A stretch of 49,042 nt of DNA. It comes from Micromonospora noduli. GTDB taxonomy: Bacteria; Actinomycetota; Actinomycetes; Mycobacteriales; Micromonosporaceae. The notes below the pieces were generated by a model. The model saw only the letters and a list, made by a program, of their open reading frames with translations. It was not told the origin of the DNA and ran no database searches. Location: NCBI RefSeq assembly GCF_003264365.1, contig NZ_PYAK01000045.1, forward strand, positions 1-49,042. The letters run 5' to 3'. How positions within the stretch are numbered: position 1 is the first letter of the stretch; the number at the start of each line of letters is the position of its first letter. Below, piece by piece: positions 8,166-16,486 of the stretch. Made by a program: the position numbers and the translations under genes.

Positions 8166-8960
8166 ATGCTGCTCCGAAAGACCGCCCTCGTCCTGGCCCT
8201 CGCCACCGCCGCGCTGCTCGCGTCCACCGCCACGGCGACCGCCGCCCCCGCCGAGCCGGCCCCGGCCACCGCCGCTCCCACGACACCCTTCGCCGCCGCG
8301 GCGGCCAACCCCGTCATTGTTGTCGGCGGGCTCAGCGGCGTCGCCGTCGCGTACGAGCCGATCGCCGCCCGCCTGCGCGCCGACGGCTACCGCACCTTCA
8401 TCTACCAGCTGCCCGGGCTGGGCCTCGGTGACATCCCCACCTCGGCCCGCGCGTTCGCCAGCTACGTCAACCAGGTCCGCGCCAGCACCGGCGCGGCGAG
8501 CGTGGACGTCGTCGCCCACTCCGAAGGCGGCCTGGTCAGCCGGTACTACCTCAAGCGGCTCGGCGGCACCGCCACCGTCGGTCGCTACGTCAGCCTGGGC
8601 ACACCGCAGTACGGCACGTACGTCGCCAACATCGTGGCGTTCCTGGGTCTGGGCAGCTGCGCCGGCGTGGTGGCCTGCCAACAGATGAGCATCGGCTCGG
8701 CGTTCCTCGCCGACCTCAACGCCGGCGACGACACCCCGGGCGCGGTGCGCTACACCACCATCCGCAGTTTGCAGGACGAGTTGGTCCGGCCGACCGGGAA
8801 CGCCGCCGTCAACGACGGTGCGACGAACGTGCTGATCCAGGCGTACTGCCCGCTGCGGGTGGTGGGGCACCTCGGTCTGGTGCTCGACGGCACGGCGTAC
8901 ACCATCGTGCGCGGCGCCCTGGTCGACGGCCCGGTGCGACCCAACTGCCTCGCGCTCTGA
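8166..8960 (+). CDS. secreted lipase/esterase (alpha/beta hydrolase)
   Basis: 264 residues from ATG 8166 with GGAGGTG six bases upstream. The Sec signal peptide occupies about residues 1-27 (core VLALATAALLAS, cleavage after ATA), followed by an Ala/Pro-rich linker. The catalytic domain starts with NPVIVVGGLSGVAVAYEP, corresponding to the oxyanion-hole strand. The nucleophile elbow is AHSEGG with Ser119. A C-terminal GHLGLVLD carries the probable catalytic His. This is the layout of secreted triacylglycerol lipases of the Streptomyces class-2 type. Two cysteines (SCAGVVAC) probably form a disulfide. The substrate cannot be told from sequence. Confidence 0.88.
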   Translation: MLLRKTALVLALATAALLASTATATAAPAEPAPATAAPTTPFAAAAANPVIVVGGLSGVAVAYEPIAARLRADGYRTFIYQLPGLGLGDIPTSARAFASYVNQVRASTGAASVDVVAHSEGGLVSRYYLKRLGGTATVGRYVSLGTPQYGTYVANIVAFLGLGSCAGVVACQQMSIGSAFLADLNAGDDTPGAVRYTTIRSLQDELVRPTGNAAVNDGATNVLIQAYCPLRVVGHLGLVLDGTAYTIVRGALVDGPVRPNCLAL

Positions 8961-8965
8961 TCCGG

Positions 8966-9003
8966 TCCGGTGCGGTGGTCCCGGACGGGGCGGCCGCACC
9001 GGA
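8966..9003 (+). terminator. hairpin after the lipase gene
   Basis: Arms TCCGGTGCGG (8966-8975) and CCGCACCGGA (8994-9003) are perfect complements around an 18-nt loop. It starts six bases after the lipase stop codon. No T-tract is present. Confidence 0.6.
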
Positions 9004-9134
9004 TCCGCGACGGTGAGTGTCGGGTGCGCGACGTTCGTGGGAAGGGGGGTTTCAGGCATCAGGGGTCCTCGATAGCCTGCTGCGGCTGTCCATTCCCGAC
9101 AGTGGACGCCATCCTCCGAGAGGGAGCAGCGCTC

Positions 9135-11336
9135 ATGACCGAGCCGCCCACCGTGCCGCCGGAGACCACCCCGCCGACCGTGCCGCAGCTCGACGTCCGG
9201 GCCGCCCAACCGCTGTCGGCCCACACCCCGCCGCCCACCGGCGGGTTCGCCGACCGCCCACCGGGCTACCCCAGCGCGCTGGTCTGGCTGCGGGCCGGAA
9301 TCCTGCGGGACTGGCGCGGCGTGGTCGGCGCGTTCCTCGCCACCTGGTTCTACCTGCCGATCGCGCTGCTCGTCGCGTTCTGGGGCGGTCTCGCGTTCGG
9401 CGTCGCCGGGCTCTTCGCCATCGGGGCCGGCGCCAACGACCAGGTGCCCCAGGTGCTGCGCGACGCCCCGCTGATCGGCTCGCTGATCGAGGCCTTCCTG
9501 ACCCGTTCCGGCGGGGTGCTCGGCGGCGTGGCCGGCTTCGCGATCGGCTTCCTGGTCGGCTTCCTCGTCGTGCTGGCGCTGCCCTGGCTGGGCGTCGCCG
9601 ACGAGCCCTTCGCGCTGCTCACCGGCCTGATCGGCACTGTCGTCGCGGCGGCGCTGATCGGCGTCATCTACACGCTCTACCGGGTGCTGCTCGAACCCCG
9701 CCTGCTGGTCGTCTCGGGCGCCCGCCAGCCCAGCCGCCGCGAGGACGCGCGGCTGCGCCCCATCCTCGATGACTGCGCCCGACGGCTCGGCCTGCCCAGC
9801 GTGCCCCGGCTGCTCATGGAGGACGACCCGGTCCTGAGCAACGCCCGCACGTACGCCCGACACGTGGTGGTCACCACCGCCGTGCTGACCGAACCGGACG
9901 ACGAGGTCGCCGCGCTGCTCAGCCACGAGCTGGTGCACTGGCGGACCGGGGACGAGATCACCAGCGCCTTCGTCCGCGGTGTCGGCCTGCCGCTGACCCT
10001 CGCGCACGCCCTGCCGACCTGGCTGATGCGGACGTTCCCGCACCCGGGCACCAACTTCGTGGTCTTCGTGTTCTTCTGGCCGGTGCTGCTCACCATGCGG
10101 TACGTGGTGCTGCCACTGCACGCCCGTGACGTGCGGGCGGCCGAGTACCGGGCCGACCTCGGCGCCGTGCTCACCGGGCACGTCGACGGACTGCGGCGCA
10201 TCCTGGAACGGCGGCTGTCCTTCGAGACCGGCCGCAGCGGCTGGGACGAGGCGGTCTGCGCCACCCACCCGCCGCACGAGCTGCGGCTCGACGCGTTGGA
10301 GCGGGCGTCGCTGGCCGGTGCGCCCGGGGCGGCCCAGCCCGTCACCGCCGATGGGCTGTTCAACCCCGCCGGCCCGGTCGGCACCCGCCGCACCTGGCTG
10401 CTGGTCGGCGCCCTCACACTGGTCGCCTGCCTCGGCACCAGCGGGCTCGGCGTGGTGCAGTGGGCGTTCTTCCGCCCCCAGGCGGCGATCGACGGCTACT
10501 TCGCCGCGCTCGCCGACCGGGACAGCGACGCCGCGCTCGGTTACCTGACCGACCAGGGCAGCGGGGCCGACACCAAGCTGCTCGCGCAACTGCTGCGCGG
10601 CAAGGGCTACCAACCACCGACCGACGTCAAGATCAGCTCGTTGGAGCGCGACGGCGACAGCGCCACCGCCACTGTGGCGTACCGGCTGGGTGACGCGCGG
10701 GAGACCACCACCCTCACCCTGCGCCGCGAGGACGAGACCACCGCCGGGCTGTTCCACGGCTGGCGGTTGAGCGGCGGGCCGACCCAGCTCAACGCCGCGA
10801 TCGCCGACCCCGGAGTACGGCTCAACGGGGTGGAGCTGCCGGTCGCCACCGAGGGCCCGCCAGTGGTGCTGCTGCCCGGCGGTTACAGCGCGACCGGCCC
10901 GTCCAGCGCGCTCAGCGAGACGCCGACCGCGACCGTGCTGGTGGGCCCGGGGGAGACCGCAGCCGTCCTGCAACTGGCGCCGGTGCTCAAGCCGGCGGCG
11001 ATCGAGGCCGTCGAGGCCCGGGTACGCGCCTGGTTGGACGAGTGCGCCAAGCAGACCGTCGCCGCCCCGCCGGGCTGCCCGTTCCGCTACTACGGCGGCT
11101 CCATCCAGAAGATCACCTGGAAGATCCTCGAATACCCGAAGCTCGCCGTCGAACTCACCGGCCCGGCCAGCGCCCAGGTTTCCACCCCGACCGAGACCCA
11201 GGGCAGGGTGGAGGCGAGTGGCACGACCACCTACTTCGGCGGCAGCTCACCGTTCAAGGACGACAATGCGTTCACCGTCGCGGGCGTCGCCACCGCCGAC
11301 GGGGACAACGTGACCTTCCGACCCGCCGCCGACTGA
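9135..11336 (+). CDS. membrane M48-family metalloprotease with a large C-terminal domain
   Basis: 733 residues from ATG 9135 (AGGGAG about 11 bases upstream). A Pro/Thr-rich start is followed by three hydrophobic regions (about residues 60-100, 130-160 and 163-192). The protease domain follows: LSHELVH at 263-268 gives the HExxH zinc site, and AEYRAD with Glu337 gives the third ligand, as in HtpX/Ste24-type M48 enzymes. A further membrane segment lies between them and another at about 422-445. The last 280 residues have an NTF2-like stretch (AAIDGYFAALADRDSDAALG) and a second region holding the cysteine pair DECAKQ...PPGCPF. Membrane proteolysis is inferred. The small EACC1-like gene follows after 14 bases, so the two probably form an operon. 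Confidence 0.85.
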   Translation: MTEPPTVPPETTPPTVPQLDVRAAQPLSAHTPPPTGGFADRPPGYPSALVWLRAGILRDWRGVVGAFLATWFYLPIALLVAFWGGLAFGVAGLFAIGAGANDQVPQVLRDAPLIGSLIEAFLTRSGGVLGGVAGFAIGFLVGFLVVLALPWLGVADEPFALLTGLIGTVVAAALIGVIYTLYRVLLEPRLLVVSGARQPSRREDARLRPILDDCARRLGLPSVPRLLMEDDPVLSNARTYARHVVVTTAVLTEPDDEVAALLSHELVHWRTGDEITSAFVRGVGLPLTLAHALPTWLMRTFPHPGTNFVVFVFFWPVLLTMRYVVLPLHARDVRAAEYRADLGAVLTGHVDGLRRILERRLSFETGRSGWDEAVCATHPPHELRLDALERASLAGAPGAAQPVTADGLFNPAGPVGTRRTWLLVGALTLVACLGTSGLGVVQWAFFRPQAAIDGYFAALADRDSDAALGYLTDQGSGADTKLLAQLLRGKGYQPPTDVKISSLERDGDSATATVAYRLGDARETTTLTLRREDETTAGLFHGWRLSGGPTQLNAAIADPGVRLNGVELPVATEGPPVVLLPGGYSATGPSSALSETPTATVLVGPGETAAVLQLAPVLKPAAIEAVEARVRAWLDECAKQTVAAPPGCPFRYYGGSIQKITWKILEYPKLAVELTGPASAQVSTPTETQGRVEASGTTTYFGGSSPFKDDNAFTVAGVATADGDNVTFRPAAD

Positions 11337-11350
11337 CCGGGAGACAGACC

Positions 11351-11743
11351 GTGACCGACAGCGACACCGCAGCCCGGCTGCCCGTCCGGCTGACCATCAA
11401 CCCCCGGCAGCGGCAGCCTCCGTCGGTCGACCTGCTGACCTGGATCCACCGCCGCCCCGAGTACCGGCCGGGAGTCCGCCCGGCCGGCGGCGGCGGTGGC
11501 CGGCCGGGTTTCAGCGACGCGGTGATCATCGCGGTGCTGGCCCAGGGGCTGCTTCCGGGGCTGTTCAACCTGTTGCAGTCCTGGGTCGACCAGCAGCGCA
11601 CCGAGGCCAGCATCCGGATCCAGACCGGGGACACCGAAGTGGAGTTGCAGGTGAGCGGACGGACCGACTCCGCTCGCCTGCTGGCCCAGGCGACCGAGGC
11701 GCTACGCGCCGCCCGAGAGCCCGGCCCGGACGCCGTCGACTGA
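11351..11743 (+). CDS. small EACC1-like (effector-associated constant component) protein
   Basis: 130 residues from GTG 11351, 14 bases after the protease stop. The open frame reaches further upstream but overlaps the protease gene. The order of elements is: strand RLPVRLTIN, helix SVDLLTWIHRRPEY, a Gly/Pro-rich loop, a hydrophobic helix FSDAVIIAVLAQGLLPGLFNLLQSWV, two strands SIRIQTG and EVELQVSG, and a C-terminal helix. This resembles the EACC1 family described by Aravind and colleagues next to effector proteases and other enzymes in actinobacterial conflict systems. The assignment rests on pattern memory only. Proximity to a metalloprotease gives some support. Confidence 0.55.
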   Translation: MTDSDTAARLPVRLTINPRQRQPPSVDLLTWIHRRPEYRPGVRPAGGGGGRPGFSDAVIIAVLAQGLLPGLFNLLQSWVDQQRTEASIRIQTGDTEVELQVSGRTDSARLLAQATEALRAAREPGPDAVD

Positions 11744-11770
11744 CCCGACGGCGCCCGGGAACCCGGTTTC

Positions 11771-11799
11771 GGACGCCGCCGGCTGAGCCGACGGCGTCC
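11771..11799. terminator. bidirectional hairpin between convergent genes
   Basis: GGACGCCG (11771-11778) pairs with CGGCGTCC (11792-11799), and an inner CGGC/GCCG pair closes a TGA loop after one mismatch. It sits between the EACC1-like stop (11743) and the convergent aldo/keto reductase stop (11811). A second shorter CGCCGTCG/CGACGGCG dyad overlaps the EACC1-like stop codon. Confidence 0.65.
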
Positions 11800-11810
11800 G
11801 GAGCGGTGGG

Positions 11811-12683
11811 TCAGCTCGCCTTGGCGAGCGCCTCGAACTCGTCGTCGGTGAGCCGCACGTCGGCCGCGCCCACGTTCTCCTCCAGGTGCGCCACCGAGGA
11901 CGTGCCGGGGATCGGCAGCATCACCGGCGAGCGGCGCAGCAGCCAGGCCAACGCGAGCTGCGCGGGGGACGCGCCGTGCGCGGTGGAGATGGCGTCCAGC
12001 GGCCCGCCCGGGCGGGCCAGCTCACCTGTCGCGATCGGGTACCACGGGATGAACGCGAGGTCGTTGCGCTCGCAGTACTCCAGCACGTCCTCGGCGCTGC
12101 GGTTGGCGAGGTTGTACAGGTTCTGCACCGACGCGATCGTGGTGATCGCCCGGGACTCCTCGATCTGCGCGACGCTCACCTCGGACAGCCCGATGTGCTG
12201 GATCTTGCCTTCCTCCCGCAGCAGGGCCAGCTCACCGAGCTGATCGGCGAGCGGCACCTTCGGGTCGATCCGGTGCAGCTGGTACAGCGGGATGCTGTCC
12301 AGGCCGAGGTGGCGCAGGCTCAGCTCGCACTGCTGGCGCAGGTACTCCGGGCGGCCCAGCGCACGCCAGTCGCCGGGGCCGGAGCGGCTCAGCCCGGCCT
12401 TGGTCGCGATCACCAGGTCATCGGCGTACGGGTGCAGCGCCTCCCGGATCAGCAACTCCGAGACGAACGGCCCGTACGAGTCGGCGGTGTCGATGAACGT
12501 CACGCCCAGCTCGACCGCACGGCGCAGCACACGAACCGCTTCGGCCGGGTCCTTCGGGTCACCCCAGACACCCGGGCCGGTGATCTGCATGGCCCCGTAG
12601 CCGAGCCGGTTGACTGTGACATCGCCACCGATCCGGTACGTGCCGGACGCCTTCGCGGGCTGCTCACTGATATTTGTTGCCAT
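11811..12683 (-). CDS. aldo/keto reductase
   Basis: 290 residues from ATG 12683, with GGGGATCGGG upstream. The (beta/alpha)8 family signatures are present. The catalytic tetrad is Asp65 in FIDTADSYG, Tyr70, Lys95 in IATKAG and His137 in YQLHRID. The C-terminal NADPH-binding stretch MLPIPGTSSVAHLEEN follows. Members reduce aldehydes and ketones with NADPH in the cytoplasm; this subgroup resembles oxidoreductases of the YajO/Tas class. The physiological substrate is unknown. It ends at the bidirectional hairpin shared with the EACC1-like gene. Confidence 0.92.
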   Translation of the reverse strand: MATNISEQPAKASGTYRIGGDVTVNRLGYGAMQITGPGVWGDPKDPAEAVRVLRRAVELGVTFIDTADSYGPFVSELLIREALHPYADDLVIATKAGLSRSGPGDWRALGRPEYLRQQCELSLRHLGLDSIPLYQLHRIDPKVPLADQLGELALLREEGKIQHIGLSEVSVAQIEESRAITTIASVQNLYNLANRSAEDVLEYCERNDLAFIPWYPIATGELARPGGPLDAISTAHGASPAQLALAWLLRRSPVMLPIPGTSSVAHLEENVGAADVRLTDDEFEALAKAS

Positions 12684-12925
12684 TGCCCGATCCCCAATCG
12701 TCTCGTCGTGGCGGGCGTGGACAGCGCGGGCGTGAAGAGCCCACCCACCACCGAAGGATCATCCCCCGGAACCCCGCCGCCATGCCGCCGGTCGGCCGAG
12801 TGTGGGCGCGGACACGCCGGCAGCGCGCCGAGCCGAGTTGCCGGGAAGCGCCCGGTACGACCGGGGTGTCCGTGCGACGCTGGCCGGAGCCGGTGCGTTC
12901 CGGCGCGACGGCGGAGGGAGCACCC

Positions 12926-13288
12926 ATGGGAGTGCCGCAGGTCAACTTCGCGCTCGACACGTACGAGTGCATCGTGATCTATCCCGGCGCGGCCGGGCGG
13001 GCCCTGCCCGCGGAGACCGTGCAACGGTTGCAGGCCGAGCACGCCGAACACATGCAGGCGTTGCAGCGACGCGGCATCGTCCTGGTCGCCGGCTCAGTGG
13101 ACGGGCCGGCGCGCGAGCCGGACCCGCCGATCGGCTTCGGGCTGGCCCGTACCGGCAGCGTCGACGATGTCCGCAGCGTGCTGGAGGCTGACCCGGCGGT
13201 GCAGGCCGGGCTCTACCGGGTGGAGGTGCTGACCTTCCTCTGCCCGGCCGGTTCCCTGGAGTTCCCACTGGTCAAGGCGGGCAGCTGA
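12926..13288 (+). CDS. YCII-related domain protein
   Basis: 120 residues from ATG 12926, with GGAGGGAG seven bases upstream; the frame is open further upstream without a better site. The ferredoxin-like YCII fold is suggested by YECIVIYPG, then AEHAEHMQALQRRGIVLVAG with conserved His, then PPIGFGLARTGSVDDVRSVLEADP, and YRVEVLTF at the end. The Asp-rich turn plus His match the family's putative active site. YCII proteins are small dimeric enzymes or stress-associated proteins. The function here is not known. The FAD oxidoreductase gene follows after about 130 bp. Confidence 0.8.
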   Translation: MGVPQVNFALDTYECIVIYPGAAGRALPAETVQRLQAEHAEHMQALQRRGIVLVAGSVDGPAREPDPPIGFGLARTGSVDDVRSVLEADPAVQAGLYRVEVLTFLCPAGSLEFPLVKAGS

Positions 13289-13420
13289 GCCGCCAGCCCA
13301 TCGGTGGCTGTCGTGATGATGACGGCGCTCGCCCGCCTGCCGGTGCTACGGTCGCGCCCTGCGCGGGCCGCCGCCGGGGCGTACCCGGTGTCGTGGGTCG
13401 GCCCCGGTCGAGGAGTCGCC

Positions 13421-14803
13421 ATGATCTCCGCCGCCACCCCCGATGTCGCATCGGCCGCCGCCCGACTGCGTGCCCTGCTCGGCGACCGGCTGCACGAGCC
13501 GGGCGATCCCGGTTACGCCGCCACCACCCGGCTCTGGAACGGCGCGGTGGCGTGCACGCCCGCGCTGGTCGCCGAGTGCCAGGACTCCGACGAGGTGGCC
13601 GAGGCGGTCCGCATCGCCACCCGGTGCCACCTGCCCCTCTCGGTCCGCTCTGGAGGGCACGACTGGGCCGGCCGGGCGCTGCGTGACGGCGCTCTGGCGC
13701 TCGATCTGACCGGGCTGCGCTCCGTTCGCGTCGACAAGGACGCGGCCACGGTGACCATCGGCGGCGGCGCGACGGCGGCCGAGCTGCTCGCCGCCGCCCG
13801 CCCGTACGACCTGGTGGTCCCCACCGGCGTGGTCGGCGCCGTGGGGATGGCCGGGCTCACCCTCGCCGGCGGGTACGGCCCGCTGTGCGGCCGGTTCGGT
13901 CTGGCCCTGGACAGCCTGCTCGGCGCGGAGGTGGTTCTCGCCGACGGCCGCCGGGTCACCGCCGACCCCCGGCACGACGCCGAGCTGTACTGGGCGTTGC
14001 GCGGCGGCGGCGGGAACCTCGGCATCGTCACCGAGCTGCGCTTCCGCGCGCACCGGCTGCCCGGTGTGCTGGCCGGCATGATCATGTTCGCGCTCTCCGA
14101 GGCGCCGGCCGTGCTGCGCGGCTACGGCGCGCTGGTCGCCGAGGCTCCGGACGAGCTGACCGTGATGGCCGGCTTCCTGCCCGGCCCGGCCGGCGAGCCG
14201 GTGATCTTCGTGTGCCCGTTCTACAGCGGCCCCGACCTGAACGCCGGGGCGCCGTGGATGGACCGGCTGCGCGCGTTGGGCACCCCACTGGTCGACCAGA
14301 TCGGCCCGATGCCGTACGCGGACGCGCTGAGGATGTTCGACGGTGGGATGGTCGACGGCAACCACTACCTGCTGCGGACCCGGTGGTTGCCCGCGCTCAC
14401 CGACATCGCGGTGGACACGCTCGTCGACGCGGCCCGGCAGGTCACCTCTCCGTTCTCCGCGCTGGCCGTGCACCACTTCCACGGCGCGGCAACCCGGGTC
14501 CGACCCGGCGACACGGCGTTCGGGCTGCGCACCGATCACCTGATGGCCGAGATCATCGCGGTGTGGGCTCCCGGCGACCAGGCCGGTCCGCACCGCGAGT
14601 GGGCCGAGCGGACCTCTGCGGCGCTCGCCCCGCACGCCCTGCCCGGTGGCTACCCCAACCTGCTCGCCCCCGAGGAGACCGACCGGGTCCGGCTCGCCTA
14701 CGGCGCGAACTGGGCGCGGCTGCGCCGGGCCAAGCGCCGCTACGACCCCCGCGACCTGCTGCACGCGGTGCCCACCCTGCCGCCCCCGGAGCACCCGGAA
14801 TGA
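13421..14803 (+). CDS. FAD-binding PCMH/BBE-type oxidoreductase
   Basis: 460 residues from ATG 13421 (AGGAG nine bases upstream). The N-terminal PCMH FAD domain has LSVRSGGHDWAGRAL, in which His80 is the usual 8-alpha-histidyl attachment point for FAD. GGGATAAELLAAA and AGGYGPLCGRFGLALDSLLG follow. The position that is Cys in bicovalent members appears to be Val (GVVGAVGMAG), so a single covalent link is inferred. The C-terminal berberine-bridge block is YGANWARLRRAKRRYDPRDLLHA. Such enzymes oxidise sugars or natural products with O2. There is no signal peptide, so it is probably cytoplasmic. The substrate is unknown. Confidence 0.88.
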   Translation: MISAATPDVASAAARLRALLGDRLHEPGDPGYAATTRLWNGAVACTPALVAECQDSDEVAEAVRIATRCHLPLSVRSGGHDWAGRALRDGALALDLTGLRSVRVDKDAATVTIGGGATAAELLAAARPYDLVVPTGVVGAVGMAGLTLAGGYGPLCGRFGLALDSLLGAEVVLADGRRVTADPRHDAELYWALRGGGGNLGIVTELRFRAHRLPGVLAGMIMFALSEAPAVLRGYGALVAEAPDELTVMAGFLPGPAGEPVIFVCPFYSGPDLNAGAPWMDRLRALGTPLVDQIGPMPYADALRMFDGGMVDGNHYLLRTRWLPALTDIAVDTLVDAARQVTSPFSALAVHHFHGAATRVRPGDTAFGLRTDHLMAEIIAVWAPGDQAGPHREWAERTSAALAPHALPGGYPNLLAPEETDRVRLAYGANWARLRRAKRRYDPRDLLHAVPTLPPPEHPE

Positions 14804-14847
14804 GCCGCTGCCTGCCGCTCTCGGGGCACCCGGAGTGAGCCGCCGCC
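14791..14847 (+). repeat. short direct duplication of the gene 3' end
   Basis: The 22 bases spanning the FAD oxidoreductase stop (14791-14812, GCACCCGGAATGAGCCGC...) recur 35 bases on at 14826-14847 with two differences. This looks like a local slip duplication of the end of the gene. Confidence 0.5.
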
Positions 14848-15037
14848 GGGAGCACCCCGACAGCGCACGCCGACAGAGGCGTACGATTCCCGGCGCGCGG
14901 TCGCTGATGCCCGTCGCCACAACGTTCCCGGTGCGGTTCCGCCCGCCGGCCCGACGCGCACCGCGCGTCGTTGGACACCTGTTCCGCTGCCTGCAAGGGG
15001 TCGGCCCCGAGTCCGACCTGAAGGAGAGACTAGCCTG

Positions 15038-16486
15038 ATGGGCGTGACACGCCGCGCGAAGATCGTCTGCACTCTTGGTCCCGCCACCTCGTCCCCGGAG
15101 CGCATCCGGGGTCTCGTCGAGGCCGGCATGAACGTGGCGAGGCTCAACTTCAGCCACGGCAGCCACGCCGACCACGAGGCGGTCTACCGACTGGTCCGGG
15201 AGGCGTCGGAGGCAACAGGTAAGCCGGTCGCCGTCCTCGCCGACCTGCAAGGCCCCAAGATCCGGCTCGGTCGGTTCGCCGACGGCCCTCACGAGTGGCG
15301 CACCGGTGACTCCGTCGTGATCACCGGCGACGACGTCATCGGCACCAAGGAGCGGGTCTCCTGCACCTACCGCAAGCTGCCGCAGGAGGTGAAGCCCGGT
15401 GACCGGCTGCTGATCGACGACGGTCGGGTCGCCGTCGAGGTCACCGACGTCACCGGCAACGACATCCGCTGCCTCGTCACCGAGGGCGGCCCGGTCTCCA
15501 ACAACAAGGGCGTGTCGCTGCCCAACGTGGCGGTCAGCGTGCCCGCCATGTCGGACAAGGACGCCGAGGACCTGCGCTTCTCCCTGGGGCTCGGCGTCGA
15601 CCTGGTGGCGCTCTCCTTCGTCCGCTCGGCCGAGGACATCAAGCTCGTGCACGGGATCATGGCCGAGGAGGGCGTGTTCCGGCCGGTGCTCGCCAAGGTC
15701 GAGAAGCCGGAGGCGGTGGAGCACCTGGAGGCCATCGTGCTGGCCTTCGACGGCGTCATGGTCGCCCGCGGTGACCTCGGTGTCGAGATGCCGCTGGACG
15801 AGGTCCCGCTGGTGCAGAAGCGCGCCGTGCAGCTGTGCCGGGAGAACGCCAAGCCCGTCATCGTGGCCACCCAGATGCTCGACTCCATGATCGAGAACTC
15901 CCGTCCCACCCGGGCGGAGGCCTCCGACGTCGCCAACGCGGTGCTCGACGGCGCGGACGCGGTGATGCTCTCCGGCGAGACCAGCGTCGGCAAGTATCCG
16001 GTGCTCACCGTGAGCACCATGGCCAAGATCGTGACGACCACCGAGGCCGGTTCCATCGGGGTGCCGCGGTTGCAGCACGACCCGCGTACCCACGGTGGCG
16101 CTCTCACCGTCGCCGCCTCGTCGATCGCCCGGGCCATCAACGCCAAGGCGCTCGTCGCGTTCTCGCAGACCGGTGACACCGTGCGACGGCTGTCCCGCCT
16201 GCACTGTGACCTGCCGCTGCTGGCCTTCACGCCGGTCCCCGAGGTGCGTGACCAGCTCGCCCTCACCTGGGGCGTGGAGACCTTCCTGATGCCGTTCGTG
16301 CAGCACACCGACGACATGTTCCGCCAGGTCGACCAGGCGCTGCTCGGCCTCGACCGGGCCAACCCCGGTGACTACGTGGTGATCGTGGCGGGTAGCCCGC
16401 CCGGCACCCCCGGCTCGACCAACACGCTGCGCGTACACCAGCTCGGCTCGCTGGTCGACGCCGCGTCGGCGCGGGCCCTGCAGTGA
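15038..16486 (+). CDS. pyk: pyruvate kinase
   Basis: 482 residues from ATG 15038, with GGAGAG about 9 bases upstream. It converts phosphoenolpyruvate and ADP to pyruvate and ATP in glycolysis. Signatures in order are RRAKIVCTLGPATS, GMNVARLNFSHGSH, DLQGPKIRLG, and the active-site stretch LAKVEKPEAVEHLEAI with the catalytic Lys. MVARGDLGVEMPLDEVPLVQK and ATQMLDSMIENSRPTRAE follow, then the MLSGETSVGKYP motif and the C-terminal allosteric domain. The length is normal. The stop overlaps the GTG of the thioesterase gene (ATG-less 4-bp overlap), so the two are translationally linked. The same pyk-tesB order is known from mycobacteria. Confidence 0.97.
   Translation: MGVTRRAKIVCTLGPATSSPERIRGLVEAGMNVARLNFSHGSHADHEAVYRLVREASEATGKPVAVLADLQGPKIRLGRFADGPHEWRTGDSVVITGDDVIGTKERVSCTYRKLPQEVKPGDRLLIDDGRVAVEVTDVTGNDIRCLVTEGGPVSNNKGVSLPNVAVSVPAMSDKDAEDLRFSLGLGVDLVALSFVRSAEDIKLVHGIMAEEGVFRPVLAKVEKPEAVEHLEAIVLAFDGVMVARGDLGVEMPLDEVPLVQKRAVQLCRENAKPVIVATQMLDSMIENSRPTRAEASDVANAVLDGADAVMLSGETSVGKYPVLTVSTMAKIVTTTEAGSIGVPRLQHDPRTHGGALTVAASSIARAINAKALVAFSQTGDTVRRLSRLHCDLPLLAFTPVPEVRDQLALTWGVETFLMPFVQHTDDMFRQVDQALLGLDRANPGDYVVIVAGSPPGTPGSTNTLRVHQLGSLVDAASARALQ

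Noticed and set aside
8061..10973. Very long minus-strand open frame over the lipase and M48 protease genes
   Set aside because: It is a shadow of the high third-position GC of the plus-strand genes; its residues are low-complexity and match no family. The plus-strand products have clear domains.
13421..14803. Bicovalent FAD attachment through His80 and Cys156
   Set aside because: The spacing from His80 (about 60 residues in bicovalent enzymes) points to the GVVGAVG segment, which has Val and no Cys. Cys156 lies beyond it in a different motif, so only the His link is inferred.
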